A stretch of 64,000 nucleotides of DNA, from NCBI RefSeq assembly GCF_943734655.1, contig NC_071355.1:54212949-54276948 (forward strand), given 5' to 3'. The position numbers were made by a program, and so were the translations under genes. Position 1 is the stretch's first letter; the number at the start of each line of letters is the position of its first letter. Positions 9,790 to 20,429 of this stretch are shown here, piece after piece. Under the pieces are notes generated by a model. The model searched no databases. It worked only from the letters and a program-made list of their open reading frames with translations, and was not told where the DNA came from. The DNA is from Sabethes cyaneus (Eukaryota > Arthropoda > Insecta > Diptera > Culicidae).

Positions 9790-10640
9790 GTTTGAAGTTG
9801 CAAATAGATGTTTGACGCCATTTTGGAATCCAAGATGGTGAACTATTATTTAGCATTTTTCATGAAAACCTCTTCAATTTGGATTTTTTAGGAATGGGAA
9901 GACTGTCAAAGGTCAGAGGTTGGGTGCCATTTTCAAAGCCAAGCTGGCGAAATATTATTTCATATGTTGCATGTAAATACTTTCAACATAGGCTCTTTTA
10001 GAACGTGGTTGACTGCTAGAAGTCGAAAATCGATGTTTGATGTCATTTCGAAATCCAAGATTGTAGACTATTTTTCAGTATTTTGCATGAAGACCTATTA
10101 AATATGGACTTTTTAAGAATGGGAATGACTGTCAGCGTTTAAAAATCAATATTGAACGCTATTTTAAAGTCCAAGACTGCGAAATGTTGTTTAGTATTTA
10201 GCATGGAAGCCCTTGTAATGTAGACTTTTTTGAAACGGGACTGGTTGTTAGAAGCCGTAAATCGATGTTTGACGCCATTTTGGAATTCAAGCTGGTAAAT
10301 TATAATTTAGTATTCAATGTGGACTTTTCATTTCATATTGTGCCTGTAAAAACTTTCAATATAGGATTTTTTAGAACGGGGCTGGCTGCTAGAAGTCGAA
10401 AATCGATGGTTGATGCCATTTTGAAATCCAAAATGGCGTCAAAATATTTAGCATTTCGCATGAAAACCATTGCAGAAAAGAATTTTCAAAGCGGGGCTGA
10501 CTGTTAGAAGTCGTAAATCCATGCTAGACGCTATTTTGAAATCTAAGATGGCGGATGGGCATTCAGGAAGTTTTTACTTTGCATGAGAACCTATACATAT
10601 GGACTTTTTTGGAATGGGCATGACTGACAGAGACCATAAA
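9790..10640 (+). repeat. Diverged satellite array, period about 116 bp
   Basis: About seven monomers share the core AAATCGATGTTTGACGCCAT, then TTTGGAATCCAAGATGGCG, then a block like TAGCATTTTGCATGAAAACC and TTTTTAGAACGGGGCTGACT. Core copies start near 9806, 9918, 10027, 10143, 10259, 10400 and 10515. Spacing is mostly 108-117 bp with one of about 141. Monomers differ by roughly 15-30 percent by eye, so the array is old. It ends at a short CTACATCTACATCTACAT run near 10648. Confidence 0.8.
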
Positions 10641-10671
10641 TCAACAGCTACATCTACATCTACATTAACAA

Positions 10672-10805
10672 ACAACGATTTTCGACTTCTAATAGCCAGC
10701 CTCGTTCTAAAAAGTCAATATGGCAGGGGGTTTCATGCAAAATGCTAAGTAATAGCCCACTATCTTGGATTTCAAAGTGGTGTTCAAGGTTGATTTTTTA
10801 CCTTT
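10672..10805 (-). repeat. Inverted satellite monomer
   Basis: ACGATTTTCGACTTCTAATA, GTTCTAAAAAGTC, TTTCATGCAAAATGCTAAG and ATCTTGGATTTCAAAGTGG are the reverse complement of successive parts of the 9790-10640 monomer. One unit therefore lies in opposite orientation immediately after the array. Confidence 0.75.
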
Positions 10806-10835
10806 GATGTCATTTTCATTCTAAGAAAATTCATC

Positions 10836-11340
10836 TGCATATATAAAAATGAATTTCTGTCTGTCTGTCTGTATGTTCCTTATAGACTCGGAGACTGCTG
10901 AACCGATCGGCGTGAAAATTTGTATACAGAAAATAGTTGCTACTAACACGATCAATAGGCCTCGCACCGTATAATAAACGTAAATCATTCGCGCTTAGGG
11001 GAAGACACAACTATCAATCATCTAAACTATATCTACCAAAATAAAAAAAGACGTATGTCTTAGAGTATGTCTTGTTTTTCTGAAACTAAGGTACAGAATT
11101 TTACGAAAAGCTTTTTTCCTTCACCTATCATTGACGCTGCTCATCACAGAGCTGTGAGTGGAACAAAAGGCAAGTGCAACAAAAGAGGGGAAAATTTTAA
11201 AGATCTTTCAAGGGGATGTTTCCAATTCAAGTCTAACAAAATGAGCAAAATTCGGCCTTTCATGATTCGGCCTTCTGTGATTGTTGTTGGAATTCGGCCG
11301 TTTGGATTTCGGTCATTTGTTTTTCGGCCATTCGGTACCA
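10836..11340. mobile_element. Helitron-like(?) repeat with CGGCC minisatellite, copy 1
   Basis: Starts near TATATAAAAATGAATTTCTG, contains TCTGTCTGTCTG and CGCGCTTAGGGGAAG, and ends in an array of TTCGGCCNTTNGTGAT-like units (11240-11335) closing with TTCGGTACCAGCC. The copy at 56598-57275 shares GCGCTTAGGGGAAG (inverted) and the array, and its outer edge GGCTGATACCGAATGGCCG matches this copy's GGCTGGTACCGAATGGCCG in inverse. The two are thus a dispersed family. The start motif and minisatellite-rich end recall Helentron/DINE-type elements; that assignment is a guess. Confidence 0.55.
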
Positions 11341-11344
11341 GCCT

Positions 11345-13629
11345 TTTTTTCTATGGTGGTTTAAAACCCCTACCCCTCTAAGAGGGGGGGTTTCAATACA
11401 AATGAAACATAAATTTCCTCATAACTCGAGAAGTAATCAAGCAAATGGAACCAAATTTGGCGGGGGAATGGACAGCAGACCTCTGTCTAGGTTTATTTGC
11501 TTTCCTAAATCTACCGACCTCTATTACTTTCCTTTTATTTGAAGTAATTCCTCTTGAAAGTAGTAGACTCAAATTCTTTTCATTGTAGAGAAAAAGTTAT
11601 TTAAGAAACCGTTATTAAAACTATGTCTTACTTCGAAAACCATTGCAAAAAATTGTGGATGTTGGACAGGCTGCTGTTGTTTAATAAAAGAGAATCAGCG
11701 AGTGTTGCTGTGTCAACACAAAACAGTACCTACTGTGTGAAATGCGAGAGTAAAACTTTGACGTAATGTCTAAGATTATCATCAAACTGTTTTCAGTTGC
11801 ATGTTGGTGGCGACATTCGTATTTTTGTATGCTTCTATTACGATATGAATGAATCATTTGTGTAATTTAACTATAATTAAGTAGCTAAAAATATGCACAA
11901 TCTGTTCTACATTGTTATTCTATGTAAAACTAATCAATAAATATGAAAGACATTTAAAAATTTTGAAATGGAAAAGTAAATTATTAAATACCAAGAACAA
12001 AGTTTTTGAAATGATGACAATTTTTTATGAAATATTTCTTTTAAATGGTTAATTAATTATAGCTCATCCGATTAAACATAAAATGTACTTCAGTGTTTTG
12101 GATAGCAGATTCTTATTCGAATCGCAAGGTCCGTAAAAATCCCTAAACCGGTCCGAATTAAGTTTTCCACTTCCTGAAAACGTAACTCTTAATAACCGTA
12201 TCCTAAAGTTTCCACCTGTATGGAATTGAAGCACATACCACATCCAGTAAACATCACATTGATTTGATTCGTACTTCCAATGGGCACATGAATAAACGAG
12301 TTATCCAAACAACTCGATCAATTAATTCCATTTCTAGGTTGGTCGTAACGATTTATACATGAAGTGTCACATGCCCACATGTGAACGCCGCGCCGCAGCT
12401 GTTGGCAAAAGTAGTTGGCAGAAAAGCGTCAATAAACGTCCTTCGTGTTGCGCAACTTCTTATTTTCAAAGACTAGCAGAGCCGTGTTTATGAACCCGCA
12501 TGCACGTTGGTTGGAGGGATAAATAGCTTTGCAAAGGCGCTGGCTGGCTGCATGCATGCGATGGATAGAAATGCACTTTCGGTTTTTCTCTGTTTCGGTG
12601 GCACTTGTTTAGGGCCTAATTTTGTTTCAATGAAATGTTTAAATTCTTGTAATGTAACCCTACACAGAACAATGCGGGAAGGTTCCCACCTGCCGGCTTA
12701 AGGCAACGACTTCGCGAGGACGAAGCGTCCTCCGGTCATGATCATGGTTCGATCGATTTTATGCACTATTTTCGGGGCCATGAAATCAACCGTTTTGTCA
12801 CGTCGAGCCGGCATTTTAGTGCGTGGATGGAAAATCCGCACATGTGTGCAATGGCTTTGATTTTTGCGAACAGTTTGTACTATAAAATACGAACAAAAAA
12901 AAAACAAGTTCGATTCTTGTTTTCCTTGAAACAGAAAAACGGCCAGCGATCGGTATCCGAATGCTCGCGCGCGCGTCATGCATACTTAATCGCGATCGAA
13001 TTTGAATATTCAACGGCCGCGACGGGTGAAGCTTTTTTGGTGTCATGTGAGGCTCCTAAAAGCTGCGCGATGTTGAGTCAGCGTTCCGACAGAACTGCCC
13101 GTCGAGAATGCGATATTCTAGAAGACTTGGGCTGTCACCAGTCGGTTGCATAAATTAGATGGAAATATTTGCTTTTTTCGAGCAGCGCATAATAGTTCAG
13201 ATAGTAAAAACGATTATAAATTGGAATATCGAAAATCTGGTTGTTCAAGATTTGTTCAATCACAAACCCCAATCTTTTGGACATCGATGTATCAGTTGTT
13301 GCAGTAGGTGGGTACCGTGTCTCCGTAATGGTGTGCCAGTAAAAACAGGTTCGTATGGTGATTTTTATCTCCGTTGAAGGAATTTGAAACTTTTTTTTTA
13401 TGAATATCAGAGACACACATTACGTATTCAGCCCGTTTTAAGTCGCAGTCTTCGATTGATCCAGTTCCAGCAGATAGTCGGTACAGCTTTCCGTGGATAT
13501 GACTGTACGTAAATGCTGTGCTTTTCCCTGGTGTTGCACATGGAATGAGTTAATTAATATGAAGTGATTCATATTTAGTTAATTCAATTCCAACGCCTCC
13601 AGCGAACGGAACTTTAGTCTAACAGTGCG
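11345..13629. other. No recognised gene; unique-looking DNA
   Basis: Mixed-composition sequence with GC-richer patches (12480-13130), including GCATGCATGCGATGG and CTCGCGCGCGCGTCATGC. The longest open frame (12761-13153, 130 codons) is unrecognised and overlaps open frames on the other strand. No terminal repeats or target duplications found. This is a candidate for host intergenic or regulatory DNA. Confidence 0.35.
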
Positions 13630-14933
13630 CTGAAATGAACAGGTTCTTTTGCATGATGAGAAACACAGAATTTCTGGCTAGTAAAATAGCACAAAAAGTA
13701 TCTTTTGCTTTTTATATGCAAAGTCAGTACACGAGGATGTTACGAGGTTTTGTTAACAGTAACGAAAAGTGCTTGTTCCGCATTCATCGCTATCAGCATA
13801 AACGTGAAATTCATTTGACAAAATGCAGCGTGCTTTCGTTTGTGCTCGATTACACTCATGTTAAAATTTTTTCTAATGTTGTTTTTGATGATTTATTTTT
13901 CTTTTTTTCTTAACAAAATGTGAGCGTATTTGAAACACACAACGTGAAAAGTATTAAACGTTCACATTGGCGACTAAACGATGCGGTACTTTTGTTTGAG
14001 CCTCCCAGTTTGCATACTCCATTCATGGTACAACTCTAAATGTCATTGTTTTTACCTAAATAACCTCCCTCTTCACCGCATAAATTGCAAAACAAAAACT
14101 TTACCTTCACAAACACTCCGAAGGTTCAGTTCGGCAGGATCGCCAATGTGTAATTCGGTATTTTAACCATCTTGCATAACTGACTCAAACTCTGTTTACC
14201 CGGGAAGCTGACAGTGCGTTATTCCACTTTCTTTCTTATCCTGTTACATTCTATAAGTAGCTCTCCCTAATATTTCTATATTTTCTATACTATCTTGGGA
14301 AAAACCTCTTGAAGTGTTACACCTTTCGAACAACTTCTTTGATTGGTATAAAAACCATTTAAAACCAGAAATTTACATTTTGTAAATTTTGTAAAAACTA
14401 TTTAAAACCAGAAATTTTCAATTATACTGATTATAATAATTGCACTTCCAGTGAGCTTACGCTCTTTTAATAATTCATAAAATATATATTATTTATATCA
14501 GCATATTGAATTGGAGAATAACCGAAAATCTCACGAAACCTATGCTAAATTATCGAAGATTGTATGTAGGATAGTTGAATTGCAAGGAACAGGGTTGCAG
14601 GAATGTCAGAGATTATGGACTCAGGATAAACTGTAGAGTTTGCTAATGACTACAGTGTTATCGGAGGTGTCGTGAGTTTTGGAACCGTTAATATTCTTGA
14701 TTGGAGGATCTATGGCTTCGACCAGACGCAGGACCGCAAGGTTGCTGAAGATCAAAAGCAGGATAGTTGGATGGCATGAATCCAGCACCAAGTGGTGAGA
14801 GCAACAGATGACTCGGAAATCATGGACCTTGCAATGTTTTGGCGCAAATGAATTGGTAGCAGAGCTGAAGAGATCATTAAGAGTTCTAGTTCATGATAAA
14901 CAATTTGGGTTGCAAGTAGCAACGGTATTGCCG
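13630..14933. other. No recognised feature
   Basis: AT-rich. A short direct repeat (CATTTAAAACCAGAAATTTA near 14357 and TATTTAAAACCAGAAATTTT near 14400) is present. Open frames are short and unrecognised. Confidence 0.4.
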
Positions 14934-15010
14934 ATCAATGTTCCTTCAAAATTTATTTTTTTAGAATTAGATTATCATTCTAAAAAAATAAATTTTGAAG
15001 GAACATTGAT
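14934..15010. repeat. Perfect 34-bp hairpin
   Basis: ATCAATGTTCCTTCAAAATT... (14934-14967) is the exact reverse complement of 14977-15010, with a 9-base loop TAGATTATC. The perfect pairing indicates a recent inverted duplication or a very short fold-back element. No convincing target duplication at the edges. Confidence 0.9.
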
Positions 15011-15084
15011 TTAAAAAACGTGGGGACGCAAAGTCGGGTCTTCGCCAAGGCCGCCACAATGTCAGGCTGCAATGCTATGGAATC

Positions 15085-16370
15085 AGGTTTACAATTTGAT
15101 CCAAAACCTAATAGAAAATGTGGTCCAAACATGGTCTACAATCTAGTTTAAATCTGTTCCGAAATCTAAAATCAAATTTGATAAAAAATGTGATCCACGA
15201 TATAGTTCAGGTCCAAAATATGGTTCAGGTTCAGAATCTGGTTTAAAATCTGATCGAAGATCTGGTTGCTGTTTTGAAATCTGGTCCAATTAGAGACTCT
15301 GGTTCAAAATTTGATCCTAATTCTGATAAAAATGTGCTTCAGAATCTGATCCAAGCTCAAAATCTGGTCTTGTTCCGGTAAGTGGTTCAAAATCTGGTCC
15401 CACATCTGATCCAAAATCTGAACAAAAATGTGGTCCAATATATTATCTAAAACCCTGGTCCAAATTTGGTAAAAGTGTGGTCCAAAATCGGGCCCAGAAT
15501 CTGATGGACGTCCAACATTTGTTTCAGGTCTAAATAATACCAAAACCTAATTAAAAATGTAGTCCTAAATCTGGTTCTAATCTGTTTAAAAATTTATTAC
15601 AAAATCTGGAACAAAAATTGATAAAAATATAGTCCATCTAGTCAAGATCCAAAATACGGTTCACGTATAGAATCTGCTTCAAAACCTGAACCAAAATCTG
15701 ATACAAAATTTGATTCAGAAACGGGGCAAGATCAGGTCTAGAATCTCGTTCAAAATTTGATCGAAAATGTGGTTCAAAATATTATCCAAAATCTGGTCCA
15801 AATCTGATCTAGAATCTGATGTAGCTCCAAGATTTTGTATTGGTCCAGAATCTGATCTAAAATGATCCAGACTTTGATGCAGATCCAGAATGTGGTCCAG
15901 ACCAGGCCTAGAATCTGGGTCTAAAATCTAACCCAAAGTCTGATTCAAACCTGGTCAAAAATTTGGTCAAAACGTGGTTCAAAATTTGGTCCAGAATATA
16001 GTGCAGATCTGTTTTAAATAGATTTTGAAACAGATTTAGACTAAATTTTGGACCAAATTTTGAACCACGTTTTTGACCAAATTTTTGACCAGGTTTTGAA
16101 TCAGACTTTGGGTTAGATTTTGGACCCAGATTAGATAAACAAGAGATGCAAAAAAAAAATGCGGCTCGAAATCCAATCCAGTTCCAAAATATGGTCCAGG
16201 TCCTGAATCCGGTTCAAAACCTGATCCAAAATCTGGTTGGTGCTATAAAAACTGATCAAAAAACTGTATCCTAAAATCAGCTGCAGATCCAAAATCTGGC
16301 CCAAAATCTGATAAAAAATATGGCAAAAACCGAATTCAGAATCTAGTCCAAATCTGTTTCAAAATTCGGG
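15085..16370 (+). repeat. Degenerate ~12-bp minisatellite (AAAATCTGGTCC)
   Basis: About 1.3 kb of variants of AAAATCTGGTCC / AAAATCTGATCC in one orientation, except for an inverted block near 16020-16132. Unit length varies by a few bases. It gives only meaningless open frames, such as 15304-15543 on the minus strand. Confidence 0.85.
15912..16132. repeat. ~105-bp-arm palindrome inside the minisatellite
   Basis: Left arm AATCTGGGTCTAAAATCTAA... (from 15912) pairs with the right arm ...TTAGATTTTGGACCCAGATT (to 16132). They meet near 16020 with almost no loop and only a few mismatches and single-base gaps. Units in the right arm run antiparallel to the rest of the array. Confidence 0.85.
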
Positions 16371-16592
16371 ACGGTACGGGAGCCCCTATTTGGAAAACGC
16401 TGTCTGACAATATAACTAACCACGCTTTCATAATAGCCCGAGTGCATAGAGCCATAACCATGGGAAGCTGAAGAGTACAGTTGAGCTAGCCAGATGATCC
16501 GATTTCTACTAATGAAATAGAAATGTCTGATGAATTCTATCTATTTTCGCAACACAGCGTTTCTAGGAATCTTCTAATCCAACGAGGTTTCT
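16371..16592. other. No recognised feature
   Basis: Short non-repetitive stretch between the minisatellite and the 486-bp MITE. Nothing recognisable in any frame. Confidence 0.4.
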
Positions 16593-17078
16593 CCCAGCTA
16601 GCATTTTCATATGTATAAAAAAGGTAAAAATCAGCATTACGTACAGATATACATGCTAAAAAAATCGTATTTTATGCGCAAAATTGGCATATCCGTACTA
16701 TTTTGGAGGCGATATACGTGATTACGAATAATTTTGAGCGTTACGACTATATAAGTATTTATATACGATAATATCCGATTAAGAGCGAGTCGCTCCGTAC
16801 TACTCTACGATTTTGTGCTGAAAATCGAATGTATGTCAGTCACTATCATTATATACGACAGAAAATCAACTTGATCCCACTTTATCAAGCTTTAGTTACG
16901 ATTTTGAGTTTGTTAGGAGATACCCAAGTAGCACACTTTTGTCACTTCTGGTTGCTAAAACCTATTTATGACTGAAATCAGTCATTAATCGGTTATCACA
17001 TCTAGTTTATAACAACTGTGCTAGTAGGGTATTTACGATAGTTTTCGTACATTGATATACGAGTTGGTGCTAGCTGGG
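16593..17078 (+). mobile_element. CCCAGCTAGC MITE, copy 1 (486 bp, TSD CT)
   Basis: Begins CCCAGCTAGCATTTTCATAT and ends GGTGCTAGCTGGG, with the two bases CT on each side (16591-16592, 17079-17080). The interior is rich in TATATACGATA-like words. A second copy lies inverted at 23397-23773 with matching ends and interior. The difference in size is mostly a 107-bp insertion (16923-17029) in this copy. No coding capacity, so it would rely on an enzyme encoded elsewhere. Confidence 0.88.
16923..17029. mobile_element. Nested 107-bp element with TA duplication
   Basis: Starts CCCAAGTAGCACACTTTTGT and ends CAACTGTGCTAGTAGGG, flanked by TA (16921-16922, 17030-17031). The paralogous MITE at 23397 reads straight through as GAGATATTTACG (in inverse), an empty site with a single TA. 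That proves insertion with a two-base duplication. The terminus CCCAAGTA is shared with the 108-bp family. Confidence 0.9.
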
Positions 17079-17159
17079 CTGTCATGACCCAGTACGATTC
17101 TGTTATAGCAACGAAAAAAGCAGCATTTTGAGTTTTAACCAGGCTTCATTTTGCTCATC

Positions 17160-17282
17160 TTATGCATACAGAGGCAGAGCAATCTGCTTCTCACAGCGTT
17201 CAAGTTGCTTTCGTTTTCTGTTCAACCGTTTCCTCTCCCTCCGGACGATGCCTGAATACTGTTTTCTCTTACGACCACTCAT
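17160..17282 (-). pseudogene. Possible hAT-type transposase N-terminal fragment
   Basis: Within a longer minus-strand open frame (to 17387), an internal Met starts MSGRKRKQYSGIVRRERKRL, followed by further basic residues and a stop at 17160. A start like MS..KRKqySG...RK.RK is common at the N-terminus of hAT-related (ZMYM1/TTF-type) transposases. Nothing downstream supports a catalytic domain, and basic low-complexity peptides can mislead. Treat as a weak hint. Confidence 0.25.
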
Positions 17283-17709
17283 TTTGAGCAGTAGGAGCAC
17301 ATCGACAAGCAGAGCTAATATTTTTTTCGCACACTGGAGACACTCGACTATTCGCTCCGTGTCACAAAGAGAATGTGCGATAGGCAATTATATGGACTGG
17401 AACAATTTGCTCCGTGACCTTGAGAGCATGCATTCAGTAGCGCCCCGGCCGAAAAAGAAAGATGAAACCAAACTGATGCTCACTCGCCGGCAGAGTAGAG
17501 CAGCAAAGCACTGCAAAAGCAAAACAAAACTCGTCGCGCAGGAGAAGGTAACATCCGACTGAGAGAGGGCTAGTCGATTCTTCTTCTGTGCTTTGCCAAT
17601 AAAACGCCGTGAATTGAGATATTTTGCAGAGCACGACAGAAGCCTGGTTCTAACACCACGCTCGTTTTGACAATACATCAATAGTATTGTCTCGTTTCAT
17701 AGTTCAAAC

Positions 17710-18271
17710 CAGGGACGTTAAATGTACTGGTTGGTGACAAAAATTTGGAGACTTTTACCATTTAATCTTGCTACCAGTCTTGCGACATGTTACTAGTACA
17801 CAAGCACCGAAAAGAAATGCAAGAATAACGAAAATATCTGTTCTACATGTCAGACACTCTTCGATATGGGGGAAAAAGTGTCACCAGTCTTGGAGACACT
17901 TTTTTGTATTCTCTTTTGCTGCTTTGCGTCCGTAAGCCAAACATACAGCTTTCCCCCAAACAACACGGTTTTAAATAAGAAGGTTCCCAATACATCTTAT
18001 TCTCTATCACTTCACTATACTATTTCAACTATAACTGTAAGTAAAAAGCGGCGAATGCATGTCATTTCTACACGACATTTTGTGTGAATGGTCGGCTAAC
18101 GTATGAAAATGTTTGCTTATTATCATGTATATATTCTGGCTAGTCTCGACACTTATAAGATAGGCACTGCCGGTACAGAAACAGCACAGAGCGATGGCAT
18201 TGGTTAGGAGTCTGACATGGCATTGCATGCTGGTAAATGTAACAGAAAAAGTGTAACCGTTTCGGTCCCTG
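17710..18271. mobile_element. Non-autonomous hAT element (562 bp) with perfect 8-bp TSD
   Basis: Starts CAGGGACGTTAAATG and ends CGGTCCCTG. The inverted ends CAGGGAC and the perfect 8-bp duplication GTTCAAAC (17702-17709 and 18272-18279) are hallmarks of hAT transposons. No transposase frame inside; short open frames are unrecognised. Confidence 0.9.
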
Positions 18272-18279
18272 GTTCAAAC

Positions 18280-18773
18280 CAACTGAAATAGCTGAAACTT
18301 ACATCAAGCTTCTTCCTGGTAGAAAAATTTAACATGAACCCAGATATAAAATTGTACTACTATGGTAACCAGGAGGCTCAAAAATATCACACAAAAGGCG
18401 TACCGGAGATGAATTAAGCTCTATTCTCTGAAAATCTAAAGACTTATATTAAAGGGTCTATAATAAAAACAAAAACACCAAAACAACATTCGCCACAGTA
18501 AGCACTATTTGTGGAGGAATCTGGAATGTGTTAAGAGTTTCATAGTCTCTTCTTTTGTCAGTGGTTAGTTTTGTTAAAGTTTATCTATGTATATAAAGGG
18601 AATTGTATGCTTATATGCACCGCCATAACTCCGCAACGCATGGACTATTCTTCATTAAACTTAGTGTAAAGTTTATATTATTGGGAAATGGAGCGCTTTC
18701 GAATGCATGTATGTTTTAATCATTCTTTCAATCGAAATACTTACCAAGAATGAACTAAGATAATAATGTTATA
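18280..18773. other. Unassigned, with a dispersed-repeat motif
   Basis: Around 18590-18690 the text TATGTATATAAAGGG... CGCCATAACTCCGCAACGC... ATTCTTCATTAAACTT resembles the starts near 41580 and 43140 (TATATAAAAGTAAACGAGTT, GCGCCATAACTACGGGACGC, TTCTTCAGCAAACTTGG) and 23331-23380. It is probably an old repeat relic. Confidence 0.4.
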
Positions 18774-19231
18774 CAGTAGGATGTCGAATTTGGCATGGTT
18801 CGATTTTAGTATGGTTCGATTTTGGCAACAAAAGTATCCGTTTTTAGCAACATAAAATATTTCCCTTACAAAATATGCTTAAATATTAGTCAGTTTTCGC
18901 ATACATGCTTTAAATGACGCACAAATGATACCCTCAGTGTGTTCTTGAAAAAAAGATTGCTGTTATAGAATGTTTCGAACAATAAAATTTCTATTGCCGT
19001 AGGACTACGTCTTACCGCAGGTTGCCAAAAACTAACTTGCACCGGACGGATAGCTCTTGGCGGACTTTTCAAGCATAAAATGAATGCAATCGTTGATTGA
19101 TAATATTTACTCAATTTCTAACGCATTTACATTCAATTTTTTCATATCAAAAAAGCGTCTCGATTTTGGCACGGTTTCGATTTTGGCAACATAGGCGACA
19201 AGCATTTGGTGCCAAATTCGCAATCCAACTG
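18774..19231. mobile_element. TA-flanked pogo-like MITE with iterated motif
   Basis: Starts CAGTAGGATGTCGAATTTGG and ends CCAAATTCGCAATCCAACTG, with TA on both sides (18772-18773, 19232-19233). CAGT ends with TA duplication are typical of pogo/Tigger-type elements. The motif TCGATTTTGGCA or a variant occurs at 18784, 18800, 18816 (16-bp steps), 19160 and 19177 (17-bp step), and inverted at 19210. 458 bp, no credible ORF. Confidence 0.8.
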
Positions 19232-19394
19232 TATTTAGTGAAAAAAATACATAAATGAATTATTCGTCGTTTTTTTCTAAGAAATTCTCTCACTTTACTG
19301 TTGATACCGCACATCTGTCGATGCCAGGTTTACCATGCTCTTTTCGCTTCAGTTTTGAACTTTTGATTACTACATCTCATCCAAGCAGAATGTG

Positions 19395-20385
19395 AAAAAG
19401 TGGTGCGTGGGGTATTTGTAGAGCTAGTAATTGCCTACAATATTGCAGAAGAAAGTAAAGTTTAATCTTTTGTGTTTTACGGCACTATAGGGCTGCAATG
19501 GAGCTGGTAGCAAAAAGAGCGCTCTTTTTACTTCCAACGGGCTAGCAGTTTTATGGAGCTATTAATACAAATAGTAATTCTTATTTATTTAAACAGAATT
19601 GCAGATTATAACTAATTCTACAAATGTTCCATACACCACTTTTTGCTTGGCTGAGGAGGTGCAGTAATCAAAAAAGCAAAATCGAAACAAAACGAGCGTG
19701 CCAAACCTGGCCGATGCACACTTTTTCAGTTACGATCTTGGCCAGCCAGTTCCACCAATTTAACCCTATCAATGTTGCTGGTGAATACTCCATTCATCGT
19801 CCGCTTCCGCTTTATTATCACCCAGTGTACTCTTTTGTTGAACGGATCTAAGGACAATTTAGTAGATTCAGCTCTTTCGGGACAAACTGGACCCCATTGT
19901 TGTTGTACCATTGTAGCATGCCCTTGCTTGCAAGACTTAACCAGCACGCTTGTTGAGGCAATCAACAAAGATTCCTTACGAAATCATGAATTTTTTCGCG
20001 AAATGATCCGCGTAAACAACATTGAATCTATTAAGAACCTTGTAGAAGTTGATTGCCAGAATTTGGCTGAAATCAGGTTTTCGTCGTTGCTCAAGACACA
20101 ACCATCGCGTTTCGTCGTCCAGCTTATGAATGCTGACTCTGGTCACAACTGGGCAGGCTTCATTTTCGGGTTTTCGCTCAGTAGATACTCATTAAACTAC
20201 AGTCTCAGAACTACAGCGCCTCAACGAAACAGAATTCGAAAAAGTAGTGTAAGGGGCAATTGTAGAGTTTATTGTTATCTACAATATTGTTGAGGAAAGG
20301 ATAGTTTTATCTTTTGTATTTACGGCGTTATGAGTCTGCTACCCCGTTGATAGCCAAATCAGCGCTCTTTTTGCTACCAATGGGG
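19395..20385. repeat. ~130-bp direct repeat enclosing unassigned ORF
   Basis: A block near 19400-19530 (GTGGTGCGTGGGGTATTTGT, CTACAATATTGCAGAAGAAA, ATCTTTTGTGTTTTACGGC, GCGCTCTTTTT) recurs near 20245-20375 as GTAGTGTAAGGGGCAATTGT, CTACAATATTGTTGAGGAAA, ATCTTTTGTATTTACGGCG and GCGCTCTTTTT. Between them an open frame of 173 codons (19772-20293, plus) is unrecognised. The layout could be a short element with terminal direct repeats or a segmental duplication; I cannot decide. Confidence 0.5.
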
Positions 20386-20424
20386 TAGCAGCCCAATAGC
20401 GCCGTAAATACAAAAGATAAAGTT
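20308..20424. repeat. Imperfect inverted repeat, ~38-bp arms
   Basis: TATCTTTTGTATTTACGGCG...CTGCTACCCC pairs with GGGGTAGCAG...CGCCGTAAATACAAAAGATA. The arms surround GCGCTCTTTTTGCTACCAAT. Confidence 0.75.
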
Positions 20425-20429
20425 ATACA

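Noticed and set aside
19772..20293. 173-codon gene
   Set aside because: No recognised motif; it overlaps an opposite-strand frame and lies between direct repeats, so it may be repeat-derived or chance.
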